From contig CM075349.1 in assembly GCA_037693485.1 (NCBI GenBank), forward strand, positions 66,939,001 to 67,003,000: a stretch of 64,000 bases of DNA, given 5' to 3'. A program made the translations under genes and the position numbers. The notes beneath the pieces are model-generated. The model made no database searches. It saw only the letters and a list, made by a program, of their open reading frames with translations, and was not told the origin of the DNA. The first letter of the stretch is position 1; each line of letters starts with the position of its first letter. The DNA is from Kitagawia praeruptora. Taxonomy: Eukaryota > Streptophyta > Magnoliopsida > Apiales > Apiaceae. Positions 28,430 to 41,595 of this stretch are shown in pieces.

Positions 28430-30678
28430 ATGGCTTCTTCAACCTTCTCCTTCTTCCTCGCGATTTCCCTTATCATGCTCAATACTGCATTTTCTACTCG
28501 TTACTCTCAAAGTAAGTACAACTCTCTCCCTCTACATCCATCTACATAGAGATGTATATGGCTTACAGTTTTTTTGCATGGTTGAAAGGCAACCTTACCC
28601 CTGAGATTCATACACACATGCTTCTGCTAAGACTCAAACCTTCAACCTCTTGTTACCGAGAGGAGTGGGGTATAGTATACACTGCCCACTGAAGCGGCCT
28701 AGAATACTAGGGGTTATGGATTTTTATACATGACCCTTTTAGCCATGTCCATGGCTTACTATAGAGAATATCTAATAAACTTGAGCACTAGACTTATAAC
28801 TCATGTAAAAACAAAGTGTGTGGTGGATTTTTCGGTATTTCTATGTGTCATGCGTGTGTGATTTATTACATAGATGTTATATATGGAGGAAAATTTGAAC
28901 CTGTACCTTAATACTGTCTCTAATTTACGTTTTGAGGTTATTGTCATAATACGATTTTGAACATCAAACAGTTCGCTCTTAATTTTAATTTTCTTTTCTC
29001 AAAATCATATCTGATTTGGAAAGTGCTCGCGGATGTACTGTAATTTTAACAAGTTTTTAAATGAAACAGCTATGCAGAAGCAGCAGCAGGAGGTAAATAA
29101 ATTTGGTTATATAGGAGGTACCGGACCTAACAAGTGGGGTAGCTTAAGCCCAAACTTTTCACTTTGTTCTCATGGAAAAGCTCAGTCTCCGATCGACATT
29201 GTTACCCACAAGGCTTTCCTTGATAAGAATCTAAAACCTTTGATCAGAGTCTATCACGCTTCAAATGCTACTTTGGTCGATAATGGTTTCAATGTTGCGG
29301 TTAGTTTGTTTTCCTGCATGTATTATTTATCTTCTTTCTTTTCTATTATCCACTCGAATACTCAATCAGTTATAAAACTCAAGATACTTACATGTTTGTT
29401 ATAATGCAGATACGTTTTGATAGAAACGTTGGAGGATTTAGTATCGATGGCAAAAACTACACTCTTCTGCAGATGCACTGGCATTCTCCATCTGAGCACC
29501 GACTTTATGGACGCCTGTATGTTCATCTCGATTTACACTCGTTTTTTAATTAGACAAGTCTAATTTTACTTATTATCTTTAATAATCAGAATCTTTTGAG
29601 TGTTCTGTTTATGTAAATCTAGGTATATTCACACTCATATCTCTTATTGTTTTGTGTACAAAAGATTGAACATACGTTATTATTGTTATATTGTACAACG
29701 AGAATATAGAACTTGTCATTTATATGATCGTGTTATTGGATTATCACAACACACACTTTAAAAATGAAAAGTGATCTGTGTAATATACAGTCCCTACTAA
29801 AAAATTAGAAATCTTAAGTGAGATTTGTGTGTATCTACAGAAGAGAGGAAGGTCTTATAAAAACAGAGAAATTATAGACTAGAGCCTCATGTGTGTCGTG
29901 TTTATTTTTTTACTATCAAGGGTATGATGTTCACAGTGATCTCATCTATAAAGATGTGCAGTCTGCATCTAAATTACAATTTTGTAACTCGTCTTGCAAA
30001 AACAGAATGGACGCGGAGCTTCATATAGTTCACAAGGCTGAAGATGACAGCATCGCTGTTGTTGCAGTTCTCTACAAGGACGGTGATACTGATCCTCTAC
30101 TTGCTAAGGTACACATCTGGTCTTTTTCAATCACAGATTCACAGCACATGAACGGATTACAGAAATCAGCTTTTAATGAATTAAGAATTTGAAGGACTCC
30201 AACTATAATATATTCATTTACTGCATATATTAATTAGCTGGCTTGTGCATCAATTTCATGTATGAAAACAGATACAGAGTAAGTTGGCCGAATTGACATA
30301 CGATCGATATGCTAAAAGAGAAGAAGGACCTGAAATTGTACTGGGAACATTTAACACAAAGCAAATGAGGCGAAAGAGCCACAAGTATTATAGATATAGG
30401 GGTTCTTTCACCACTCCTCCATGCACTGAGAACGTAATCTGGAACATTCTTGGCAAGGTACTACTTTACGCGATTCATTTTGCACAAGTTATTCATTTGC
30501 TAATTAGATGTACTATTAACTTATCAACATACTTGGGATTATCGTATAGGTAAGGTCCATATCTAAACAACAAGTAGACGCCCTGAGGGGTCCTCTGGAT
30601 ATTGCTTGCAAACGCAATGCAAGACCCGTGCAACCACTAAACGGACGTGTAATTGAGCTCTATGATGAAGATCAATAA
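28430..30678 (+). CDS. Secreted alpha-carbonic anhydrase (6 exons, 278 aa)
   Basis: Interconverts CO2 and bicarbonate with a zinc ion. Exons: 28430-28511, 29070-29299, 29410-29516, 30006-30108, 30272-30457, 30550-30678; all junctions are GT-AG and the frame closes at 279 codons. The N-terminus is a signal peptide (SFFLAISLIMLNTAFS), so the protein enters the secretory pathway. The family blocks follow in order: GPNKWGSLSP, CSHGKAQSPIDI, LQMHWHSPSEH with the first two zinc His, AELHIVHK with the third, SFTTPPCTENVIWNI, and CKRNARPVQPLNGR. Cysteines in CSHGK and DIACK can form the usual disulfide. It resembles the plant ACA/nectarin-3 group; the exact paralogue is not determined. No break was seen. 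Confidence 0.93.
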
Positions 30679-31255
30679 GGAAGTAGTATATATATACAGA
30701 GCGAGATGTAGTGGAGTATATGTCTGTTATCTAATGTATTAATAATTTCATGAACTCAAAAGTGACTAGAGCTATTACAAGCTAATGCTTAGAATTATGA
30801 GCCGAAGGATGATCCTGTATCCTGCAATTTCATTAACAGTTCCGAATTCCTTCTTCAACAGGGACTTCTTATTTAGCCTTTTTGGTTTGAAATTTTTTTC
30901 CCAATTTACTTTATAACTCATATCAACATTGGCTGATGCATTGTAGACGTGCACAGTCAGAAATGTAATGCATGTTCTCAAAGATACTCGAGTTCCTTTT
31001 AACATAGTTGCCAAATTCAATATTTTAACTAAAGATGATAATTTGCAGCAGAAGACCATTCAAAAACAGATTAATTCCAAGTCAGGGAACAAGAAAGTAG
31101 TAATACTAAAGCAAACGGATTACATTATCTTTGAAATTTGCAATTACACGACAGCTCACATGCACAGTGGCATGCTACATGAATATTGACGCCCCTCCAA
31201 GAGTTTAGTTCCCGTACATCTTCAGTTTGGCTGCGTTGATCCACACACCTAAGTT
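30679..31255. other. Carbonic anhydrase 3' UTR and intergenic DNA
   Basis: A minus-strand open frame at 31059-30775 has phrases such as VNWEKNFKPKRL but was not recognised as a known family. It may be a remnant of a gene or chance. Confidence 0.35.
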
Positions 31256-31975
31256 CTATGCTCTGTTTCCATCACCTTCATCCATCTCGCACGACCTCCG
31301 ACCAGACGCGAACCGTGTCATTCCACCCAAACCAGGCACCAGCATCACCCCTTCATTTTTCACCGCACTGCTTTCGCACATTTTCTTCTTTGATTTCACC
31401 AACAAATTATCTTCAGTCTTAACAATCGGTCGATCACGCCTATCCGACTTAAATAACGACAACAAATTCGCACAAAATCCTTTTTTCTTCTCCAATTTTG
31501 TTTTCCCCTCTGGCTTTGCATGCCCGCTCCCCTGTCTACGTCGACTTCTCTTCGATCTAACCCTTCCTATGCACGATACCTTTGGCGACGACGGTTCCTT
31601 CATCTGCGTCCTCGCTTTTTCAATCGACTCTGATCGTTTCGGAGGAAACAATCTAACATTAGTCGGTTTGCATCTCCTCTTATCAAAAAGATTACTCTTC
31701 TGCGTGTTCGGCAATCCAATGAGCGCAGCTTTAGACTTCAATACCCTCTGTGAGCTCGAATTGGAGTTACTACGATAGGAGACATTAGGTTTAGTAGATT
31801 CTTTACGCTCAAATATGGCATAACGATCAACCCAATCAAACTCTGCCTGTTTAGACAACAAAAAAGAGTCTGGTGTTTTTTCGACAACATCATCTAGTGG
31901 TTCGCATGCGATCTTTCGACCACTGCTACTGACTCTACAAGCTGCAACGAAAGCTTCAAGATCAACTTGCGGCAT
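31256..31975 (-). CDS. Uncharacterised basic plant protein (239 aa, single exon)
   Basis: Starts MPQVDLEAFVAACRV and runs without introns. It is rich in Ser, Lys and Arg and mostly looks disordered. The block EPSSPKVSCIGRVRSKR (about residues 127-143), followed by a basic KRSRRRQ stretch, recurs in a family of plant proteins of unknown function; nuclear location is plausible from the basic clusters. A TATA-like element lies about 90 bp upstream on the minus strand. A plus-strand frame over the same bases is a shadow. No function is proposed. Confidence 0.75.
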   Translation of the reverse strand: MPQVDLEAFVAACRVSSSGRKIACEPLDDVVEKTPDSFLLSKQAEFDWVDRYAIFERKESTKPNVSYRSNSNSSSQRVLKSKAALIGLPNTQKSNLFDKRRCKPTNVRLFPPKRSESIEKARTQMKEPSSPKVSCIGRVRSKRSRRRQGSGHAKPEGKTKLEKKKGFCANLLSLFKSDRRDRPIVKTEDNLLVKSKKKMCESSAVKNEGVMLVPGLGGMTRFASGRRSCEMDEGDGNRA

Positions 31976-32060
31976 CTAGGCTAACCTAGCTAGATGAATA
32001 AGTTTTAGTTTAAAGAGTAAAAAGAGTGTGAGGAACATAGAGGTGGAATGAATGGAAAGC

Positions 32061-32068
32061 TTATAAAG
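32061..32068 (-). promoter_or_regulatory. TATA-like box of the 239-aa gene
   Basis: The minus strand reads CTTTATAAG here, 86-93 bp upstream of the ATG at 31975. Position fits; no other evidence. Confidence 0.4.
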
Positions 32069-33519
32069 CAATGTAAAAATGTGCATGAAGGTCATAAAGA
32101 ACTTTATTTTTGCGTGTTTATTGGGTGAGAAAAATTCGAGATTTCTAATAAATTATTGTGATTTGTACATTTGAATTAGACTTGTGGAAATTAACATCGG
32201 ATAGTCAATAGAAGTGGGTGGTGGGATTTGGTTTTTTCAATTTTCCAAGTAAACCCACCCACTTGAGTCACTTTTCTGTAGTGGAAAAGTCCATGCTATT
32301 TTACAATTTTTTGTTACTTTCTTATTATGCAAATTAACCGAGTCATTGTTGAAGCACTTCATACCAACAATTATGGAAGTTTAGTAGTAGTATCAGTTGA
32401 AGGAAAATTAGGGTTATGGTTTCGGAGTTGATTTTAAGGTGATTTCATTTTCTAGGGATTGATTTTTCCCTCCCCAAAAAACTTAGACTAATACCTAAGG
32501 CTGAATTAATTTGCTGTACAAGATGATGGTTAAAAGAGGTAATGAACCTTGTCTGTGGTTAGTACATCGAGTTTATATATATAACTGCAGAAAAGGGATT
32601 TTTTTTATTTATTTATTTGTCACGGACATGCTTGAGCTAATATATGGTTTTTTACATGGAAGTTGGGAGCAGCAGTGTTCCACAACTTGCCATCAGCTCT
32701 TAGGATGAATATTGAACAGTGTTCTATGTTTAGGATGTGAGCTTAGGTAAAGAATGAGGCATCTGGGGACTAGCGGGTCTAATGTGTTGATAAACTGTCC
32801 TAATTGACTACTATGCCCTATGTATATTGACCTGCAACCTCACAGGTCTGAACCGTATGATTCACCGGATAAATGTCATGCACGCAGAGTGAAAATAGTT
32901 TACAAACCAGTAGCGACATGCCATGTCAGTAAAAATTGGGGAGACCAGTTTGTCTTGGCTTTACATGAAGCCGGTCCTGTTCCATCTGTTTACTCCAGTC
33001 TGGCAACTACTAAACAACATGATGCTCAAAACTCAAACTTGCAACTAAAAAATACAAATATTAATAGTTTTGTTGTCACTATAGTCTACACTTGAGATCA
33101 CAACTGTGATGTAGCTCCTACAACTTGAATAAGAAGAACCATGTGATAACTGAGAACATCAATCACAGATCTCTTAACTCTAGTTATTTATTAAACACTT
33201 TTCATCTCGAGTTCGAAAAAATAAATAAATTAGTAAACACTTTTCACCTTGCTCTGTGCCACTCATCCACATGTATTCAGCATATAACAAGTGACAGTTA
33301 AAACATCTACACAACTACTCAATTTGCAACAATATGCGCAAGGAATTGCTCTACGGGCAGGAATAGAAACACAAAAACCTTCTTATATTAGTTAACCAAA
33401 ATCCAACAACACCAATAGTATCAAGACATAAGCATAGTAAAATCCTACATACATATTACCAAATGTCTAGTCTCCTTGCAGCAATCACCATAACATAAAT
33501 TAACAATCACAGCATCCCC
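32069..33519. other. Intergenic DNA
   Basis: No recognisable gene. An open frame at 32820-33095 (plus) has no familiar motif. AT-rich, with a TTTATTTATTTATT tract near 32600. Confidence 0.4.
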
Positions 33520-33942
33520 TCAAATAAACAAGTGCTTGTACTCCCCATTCGCAAGCTTGCAAAGCTGATTATAGTTCAACAAATCTGCGACAAACACACA
33601 AAACCCCAAATCATTTCCAAGACAAAAAGAAAAACATCAACACAAAACACAATTCTTGAAAAATCAAGACATAATCTCAATCATACCAAAATTATCCCCA
33701 AAATTAGTCCCAACATCGGAATGAATAGTCTGAGGCCCCTCAGCAATCCCAATGACCTCGACAAATGTAGTAAGAGGAGCCGGTAGCTGTCCGCTCACTA
33801 CAATTTGCTGATCATCGCAGGATTTCCCAACAACACCACCTCCATCGGTGCGTAAAACTTGAATCACAGTACGGACTCTTCGTCCCACATACATTCGGAG
33901 AAGCTCTCCATTCACAAATGCAGCAGGGTTTGACGTATCCAT
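33520..33942 (-). CDS. RPA3: Replication protein A 14 kDa subunit (RPA3; 2 exons, 106 aa)
   Basis: Smallest subunit of the heterotrimeric single-strand DNA binding complex used in replication and repair; its OB-fold holds the trimer together. Exon 1 is 33942-33687 and exon 2 is 33584-33520. The donor GTATGA and acceptor CGCAG join in phase 1 to give TNFGDNFDLLNYNQ. The protein runs MDTSNPAAFVNGELL, YVGRRVRTVIQV, TFVEVIGIAEG and ends YNQLCKLANGEYKHLFI, all standard for plant RPA14. Length matches the family. A 5' UTR intron from about 34284 to 33946 is likely (donor GTAAAT, acceptor AAG three bases before the ATG). No break was seen. Confidence 0.9.
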
Positions 33943-34285
33943 ATCCTTGAAATGTATTCAAAATCAAATTATCTACTAGTGTCATTTCACATAATAATTC
34001 AAATTCAAGGTAATTATCGTTGAATCAAATCATGTAAAAATGTAATCCAATAAATCTATTAATTATTCAATTAAACCCTAGATTTGATAGTTGGTAAGCA
34101 CATACAATTACACACACATGTATGCATAAATCACTAGTGTCATTTCATATAGGGGTTGAATAATTGTTGAATCAAATCATGTAAATACGTGATCCAATAA
34201 ATCTATAAATTAAACCCTAGATTTGGTGATTTATAAGCAAATCAAGAGATATAAAATTAAAAAAGTAAAATAGAGTGAATTTACC

Positions 34286-34903
34286 TGATTAATAAATAGA
34301 ACTGTGGTCTGGAATTGAGGATGAGAGAAGAGGGGCGTAAGGGTTTTAAAGCAGCTTCAGGATGTGTGTGTAATATACAGGAGGTGGAGTAGTAAGATTT
34401 GGTGTGTAATGGCGGTAAGAATTCCCGCCTTTGTTTTTGGGATGGGTCGGGTCACCCGCTTAGTGGACTACTGTTTTCCGTTCATAAGCCCAAACAATTT
34501 TTTAGACACGGTTTAATGGTCTCATACAAATTCTCCATTTAGCCAATTAATCCCCCATTAATCTTCTGTAAGATAATCAACCGATTCGATTTTTGAAATC
34601 CGATTAATCTTATAAATTTATTTAAAATGACATGTTTAATTGTAAATTAGACAAATATATTAAATATTATTATAATATCCAATTAATACTCTGATTAATT
34701 AATCTTAATTTGATACCTCAACTAATTTATACCGACTACCGATTTTTACAACCATGATCTCATGATGTTTTTAGTTAAGCATTTCAAAAATTGAAAAAAC
34801 AAAAAAGATAATAAGGGATAACATTTTAGACGAACACAACAAAGACATGCCCAAAATTTTAGACCAAAAGACATTAGGTTCATCATATTCATGTTCCAAT
34901 AGG
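34286..34903. other. RPA3 upstream region and intergenic DNA
   Basis: Probable promoter and 5' leader of RPA3 on the minus strand, then AT-rich DNA up to the target duplication of Athila-A. No other gene was recognised. Confidence 0.4.
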
Positions 34904-37900
34904 GTGGCTGTTAGTTTGAAAACTAACTACGCAAGCGTACGTGGTCACAAGTAATATAATAAGATCGATTCCACGAAAATTTGGTGTTTGTTCAGAAATA
35001 GTGCTTATGCAACGACGTATGATTAAACAACAAACTGCTTGAATTAATTTAAAAGGTGAGTTTTGTTTTATTTTTCTAATTGATTTATCAAAATAATAAT
35101 ACTAAATAATTGAAACTACTTGATTTAATTAAACGAGATTTTATATGTGAGAAAAACATGAGATTCTAATTTCATTACTTATTTCATTTAGAATTGATGC
35201 CTTAATTCAAAGTGATTTGATAATTACGAAAGCTAGCCAGGAACACGAAACTAATATAAGCGCCTTTCAGCCTTAACTTATATCAAATCACACGAATATC
35301 CACTTAAAAAGATAGAAGTTGTGTGGACACCATTTATGTTTAGACCCTATATGTCTATAAGATTTGAAAACATAATTGGTTTACGAATAAATTCCTTTAT
35401 TATGGCTACATAGGGCGATGTGATCCAAAACCCTACCACTTATCGTAAATGTACATAAAAATTACGAACCTATGCTAACATGACAAATTCTAAATTCCTA
35501 AATCCACTTGCGCATTCATTAAGAATTAATAATTTAGATGTTAGCTACGCATCTAATAAATTAAGCACAACCATATTAGGTAATCTAAATTTTTATCATA
35601 ATACAAATTATGAAGGCATTTGTAAGAACCCAAATTTTGGTATTAATTAAAACTTTTTATTATGTATTGGAGTATGAATGAATGGTGGGTACGACTATAA
35701 TGTATCAGTGGGTTAATGGATGAATATTGAATGGATTGAATTCAAATCTTTATGTGCCATGAACAATGTAATTGATTGATGATATAGATAAGAATAATCT
35801 ATCGTCGAGGAAGTAAGATATGGTATACAAACAGAGGAAGTATTCTCATGTCATCCAAATCAATATCTATTAAGAATCCAGTAACTCCGTAAAAAGAGAT
35901 AAGGAACGCTCGGGAAAGCACGAGAGCCTTTTTTCTAAGTACAAGGAATAAAAAGAGAATAAGCAATGAATAGTGTTTTAAGGGAATTTGGAATATTATC
36001 AGACGACCCTATATAGAAGTATTCGAAAATGATTTCTGAGTTCGTATTAATGATCTATGGACAAAATAAGTGTATGTAATTGCGATAAGATTTCAGAAAA
36101 TCCGAACTTTATTTTTATGGAAAATTTGATCGAGCAGGAAAGAGTATATCAATGCAATCAAGACAAGAGAATTAAAATGCCAAGGATTCAAGGATTTTAT
36201 TTAAATTATGATTTGAGGATTTAGGATGAAAATATTCGAGTTAAAATAATAAGCGTTTTAGAAATTGCTAGAACTTTATAACGAGATTAAGCGAACGCGA
36301 AAGGAATTACGAGTTAAATACATAACGAGATGAGAAACCCTACAAGATCATCTAGGGTTTAATATTGCATGGAATTGGTGGAAAAGAAAATGAGAAAAGA
36401 AAAGAAAAAGCAAGAATGAGGTATATGTTCAAGGATGTGACAACAAGGCTCTTTGTCATCTTATTTCCTACAAACCACAAGTGATTAACACATGGATTAG
36501 AGAGTGACATAGCTGCTATACAACACCAAATATCATACAAACACTTTCCAACAACTAGTCAAACAAGAAAGAAAGAGAGAAAAGCAAGAACAACCAAGAA
36601 AACACCAAACTGCCCAGCAGAAACCAAAGCCAAAGAAAAATTCATATCTCCATTTTTATCCATAATAAAATCACCAAATTTTAATCATAGCTTCTCCACT
36701 CCATGGACAACATTCGTTCAAAATTTCATGACAATCCAATCAGTATAGCCTAGTCAAATCTGCTCCCCAAGTTGATGAAACCAAACTGCCTGTTCTTGAT
36801 AGTTTCTGTCCAGCGGACAAAGAGGGCTCAAAACCCTATCTAGGAAGCTTCAAATCTGATGAGCTAGGACTCAAATCAAAGCTTATAAAGAGGCCAAGAT
36901 GTGATAAAAAATTTGAGAGCCAAACTCTTACTTTTCGATTTGTTATGATTTTTACAAAAGTGATGATGAATAGTAACCCTTAGAATCTAACTTTGATTTC
37001 TTGCTTTGTTTGGAATTTGGATGATCTAAGCTTTGTTAGGGCTATACAAGGACTATATCAAGCTTAGTAAGGCTAGAACACTCTCCAAGGAAGGTATAAT
37101 CCTTAAGAACCCTAGATCTTATTTTAAGATTATATATGTTTTTGGTGGATTTTAACATAGTTTATCATGAGCATGATCTTGTAGTTGGTTAACCATATGA
37201 TGATTATTATAGTGAAGAGTAATATTCCTGGACTTGTTGAGATGAGAGATCATGTATATGAATTGTATTGATGCCCGGTGTGGCTTGATTGGTTGTTATG
37301 ATTTTTGGAACATTCGATATATAGCCATCGTAATGCCAAATTTTCGTTAACCTTAAGAAATCGTGTTTGACAGTAGCCATAACTCACTGTTTAGTTTCGT
37401 ATTCTGCCATGAAAAGGTAGATTATGTTATAAGCTTCATTTTGATATAAGGCTCATGTGAAATGGACTTACGGTTTAAGAGTTATGACTAAAATCGTAAA
37501 AGCAGTTCGAAATCGTAAATGAAAGTTCGTAACTGAAATTGGATTCCTTTAATACCACGAAATCAGTGGCGAATCTTGATAATTAAATATTAGAGGTAAA
37601 AAGGAAGGTGTGAGAGAAAACCACATGTCGAATGGATCATTTTCCGATTTTATAAAAATGTTCGAATCAAGGTTAAACGCGAACGAACCCCTAGAAGCAT
37701 ACTTGGTTATGACTTTGGTAAATGACTTAGAAAACGAACGATAAATCTCGAGGCATAATCTTGATTCGTAAACGATCGACCTTAGAATTGATACGACTTA
37801 AGTATATACCAAGTGTCAATATAGTGACGTGTCTTAGTAGTGGACGAATGTCGGATCATAGTAATAATAAAGGGAGTTACACTAAGATGTGTATAACGAG

Positions 37901-38340
37901 ATAATTCGAAAACGTGTTTCGACTTATGTTATACTTAGCCTTTCGAAATGTTTAGTGATTAACCTCGGATTTTGTGACTATTCATAGATCACTGGATTGA
38001 CCCGAGGCACACTATCCCTTCAAGAATACCAGACAAGTTTCCAATACCTTGGAACTGTTGTTGTGATAATATATATGATTGTTGTTATACATATGCCATA
38101 GCATGCATGCTTGTTTTCAAAGTATATTGGAATACTTGTTCCCTGAATTGTTATTGGCTTATAGACTAGATATGAATTATCATTTACAAGCAAGATTGTT
38201 TTGCTAAGACCCTTAGTGAAGGGCATATGATATTTATTCTTTAAATATAAGACCGGGAGTCGGTATTTCGTGATATATAGATAGCCGTGGAAACCCGGAG
38301 GGATTCCAGCGACAGAGTAGTACTCATTTTGAGGAATGTT

Positions 38341-38960
38341 ATTAGTAAACATTATTTATATTTCCATAAAAATATCAACTACTTGGAAATCTTTCGAGAA
38401 ATGTTATTTGAGTATTATCTCAGTCGAGAAATATTAAATGAATATTATTTTTGAATATTCATTAGAGTTTATCATTAATGAATAATTACGTTGATATTCA
38501 TTGGAATTTTATTCATTAAATGAATATCACTTTCGGATATTCATTTAAGTTTTATGTAATTGATAAATATTATTTTTAAAAGTATTCTTTGCAAGTTCTA
38601 ATTACTCAAGGAATATTATTTCGAATATTCCTTTAAAGTTTTGGTTACAACAAGAATATTATTTTAATATTCATTTAGAGTATTAAATGAATATTATTTT
38701 CAAACATTCATTTAAGGTTTCATTTATTTAGTAAATATTATTTTATTATTTATTCGAGTTTATTTATTTAATGAGTATTATTTTTGAATATTCATTTAAA
38801 AGAGAGTTATTTAGTAAATATTCCTGTATATTCATTCGAGATTTACTTACGAGCAATATTATGATTTAGTAATATTCCTGAATTATTATTGATTTAATAA
38901 ATATTCTTGGAATATTTATTTAAATTCTTCTAAATTCTTTTTATAATGAATTATATTATA
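38341..38960. repeat. Degenerate repeats of an ATTAAATGAATATTATTTT unit
   Basis: About 15 diverged copies, 35-45 bp apart, alternating GAATATTATTTT with its near-complement AATATTCATTTAA, so the region is both direct- and inverted-repetitive. Non-coding, inside the 4.79-kb LTR. Confidence 0.7.
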
Positions 38961-39647
38961 CAAAGATATATTATCTTTCACCTTCAGATATTATGTAGAA
39001 TATTTCGGAGTCTTTTTATGAATATTTTATCAAGGGGAGGTCCCCAAAACTCTATGTTTATCTAAATCTATCTTATAAGAAGATTTAAATACTCGCTCAA
39101 ACTTCCAAAAACATATAAGGGGACCTCACTTGAGAGCTGTTATTTATTTGACTGCCCGGTCATATACTTGTTAAACTACCTTTTCGCTCACATCTTGATT
39201 CTTTTCAAACATCGATATGAGTCTTTTTGGTTACCTCCTCAACACTCGAGGGGTACGATTGATGGAACAAGTTTATATCCATTAACAAGCAATAGCTTGG
39301 AAAATATTGGTAAATTTTCCTTTCCAATTAGATACGACTACTTTGTGGAGTCTTATCAACAAGTGTTGCACTTGGGGAAAGGAGGACAAACTTTACGTTT
39401 CAGAGTCATGGATTTATTCGAACTAGGAGTCGTGTGTAAGAGGCCGAGTCGCGCGGTCCATCACAAGGCCCAACCGTTGGCCAGGGAGTTACTATTAAGG
39501 GCGGTAGACAAGTAAATCCGTCAGTTCTTCCTTCTACCGGTAGTAAACTATATTGGGCTGTACCATCTCCGACTGATCATCGGGGAGTGGGATAGCTGGC
39601 GCGTGATAACTCCAGTATTAGTTCATCTCCCAAATTGGGAATTTCCT

Positions 39648-39729
39648 GCAACACGTATCGAAGAGACTTCTTTCAGGTTGACGGACACACCCCCCGCAAC
39701 ACGTATCGAAGAGACTTCTTTCAGGTTGA
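39648..39729. repeat. 34-bp direct duplication
   Basis: The sequence starting GCAACACGTATCGAAGAGAC occurs at 39648-39681 and again, unchanged, at 39696-39729 (period 48). It lies in the 4.79-kb LTR. Confidence 0.8.
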
Positions 39730-41595
39730 TAGGAGTTTGAGAAATGTTCAAAACTGGGATTGCAATATTTCCAGCAATTCCCCTCTTTGATGATATATGA
39801 TGATATCTTGCTTATACCTTGCATAGCAGATATTTCTACAGAAGTTATGTGTTGAGTTACCTTGTAACTTCATCATTTACCTTATACTGGTACTACGTTC
39901 GTTAATGCATGGCATATGGTTTCAAAGATATTTTGGACTACTATACATTATCACTGTTCAATTATATTTTTGGTGGGCTATTGCTCACCCTTGCTTTATT
40001 TATTTATATCACAACAACAGCTAGACCAGATGGCCGCGCGAGGCGTACCCAGCATAGGCAGGTGTCAGCCGTCAGAGGATTAACCACTGAAGTCATAGCT
40101 ACCATTGCTGAGGATGCATCTATTGGTAGGCTAGTGGTTAGATTTTGAGTATCAAGGTATTTATTTTATGACGTATATAAAATGGATGGCAAAGAGTATG
40201 TAATGGTTAATTGTAATTCTTATGGTTGTAAGAACTCAACCTTGTGATTAATAAAAATTTGGTTACTCTGATTGCATCTCTGGGACTATAACGGGTGTGT
40301 TTTATATTGTTGTTCGGGTCATAAGGTTGTAATTCAATTTATGTTGGTTTTATGGATGGACATTGAGACCGTAACGACCAGATCCCTGACCCCGGATCTG
40401 GGGGTGCTACAGCATCGAATTACTAAATTACGTAAATAAATCCATTAGAATCCCATGACGGCGATTAGTTCATAATCGAACGAATCGTCATCATGGGATT
40501 AAATGAAAACATGGCAGAAAATTGCATGAATTAAATATGAATTACAAGAGTTTAGAAAATAGAACCGAATTAGCTTCTAATGAAAGAGAAGAGACTCCAA
40601 AATAATCCCCTTACAATCTTCAATCAAAATAGAACTTATACTAAATTTGCAAAAAATTAAAGTGTATAAATTGAAACTGAAATTATAAAGGAAGCTACTG
40701 AATATTTGAGAGAATACAACTGAATATAAGAAAGAGCTCCGTTGTGGGATGATCTTGAAATCTAAGGAAAACATTCCTATTTATAGGAGAAATCGGCCCA
40801 CGATTAGCACTAAAAGTTCGGCCGAAAGCAAATAACGGCAAAGAAAAAATGAGAACAAACTGGGTGACTGCCAAATTGTACAACTCAGGCGCCTACTTTC
40901 TTTTACTTAATTGATTTTCTTAATCAAATGGTTGCTTTTCTTGCTGACCAGCCTTTTTCAAATCAAAGGAGCCTATTTCGTCTTATTATAGATAGCTCGT
41001 AAAATGCTTTTTAACCCGCACAACTTGTAATCTTTAATTAATAAATAATTAATTTAATTATGAAATTATAAAAATAAATATCTAATATTATTAGATATTT
41101 ATAAATATAATTTTCTAATTAAATAAAATATTTATTAATATAAATATATCCTTAAGTCCTGAAAAAATGGCACTGGGCGGCGATTTAACTGGCTGCTTAA
41201 CTTCTTTCTTTTTTTCTTTTTCAAACTCTTTGTAAAGCAAATCATTACTTTAAATGACCTGCACAATTCAACATAAACTGGGGCTTGTTTTGTCCTATAT
41301 GAACGGGCTCCGTAGAAAATGCTTTTTAACCCGCACAGCTTATAATCTTTAATTAATAAATAATTATTTTAATCCATAAATTATAAAAATAAATATCTAT
41401 ATTATTAGATATTTATAAATATATTTTTCTAAATTAATAAAATTATTTAATAATACAAATAAATCTTTATTGTCTAAGCTGCGGTCTTTGGGCGTCTGGA
41501 ACCGGACTCCTTTTGCTTAACAGAAAATATATCAATTCCAACCGGGGTTCCAGCTTTAAGAATATATCACTTTCCATATTTTTGTGATAATTCTT

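Larger units (their letters stand above)
35621..40411 (+). mobile_element. Large solo LTR (4.79 kb) nested in the Athila-A LTR
   Basis: Starts TGTAAGAACCC and ends GGGGGTGCTACA (TG...CA). It is flanked by GCATT (35616-35620) and GCATC (40412-40416), a 5-bp duplication with one later change; the empty site in the partner LTR reads GGCATCAAATT. There is no primer binding site, gag or pol and no internal repeated LTR, so the whole insert looks like one long LTR left after recombination. A polyadenylation-like AATAAAAA at about 40250 suits plus orientation. Very long LTRs of this kind occur in some gypsy chromoviruses; the lineage was not determined. Confidence 0.7.

Noticed and set aside
29893..30005. 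Open sequence in frame with carbonic anhydrase exon 4
   Set aside because: Family alignment needs exon 4 to start at 30006 (acceptor AAAAACAG); extending upstream gives residues foreign to the family and no matching splice phase.
31227..31778. 183-codon plus-strand frame
   Set aside because: Lies antisense to the better-supported 239-residue minus-strand gene.
39168..39515. 115-codon frame in the 4.79-kb solo LTR
   Set aside because: No recognisable domain and located within LTR sequence.
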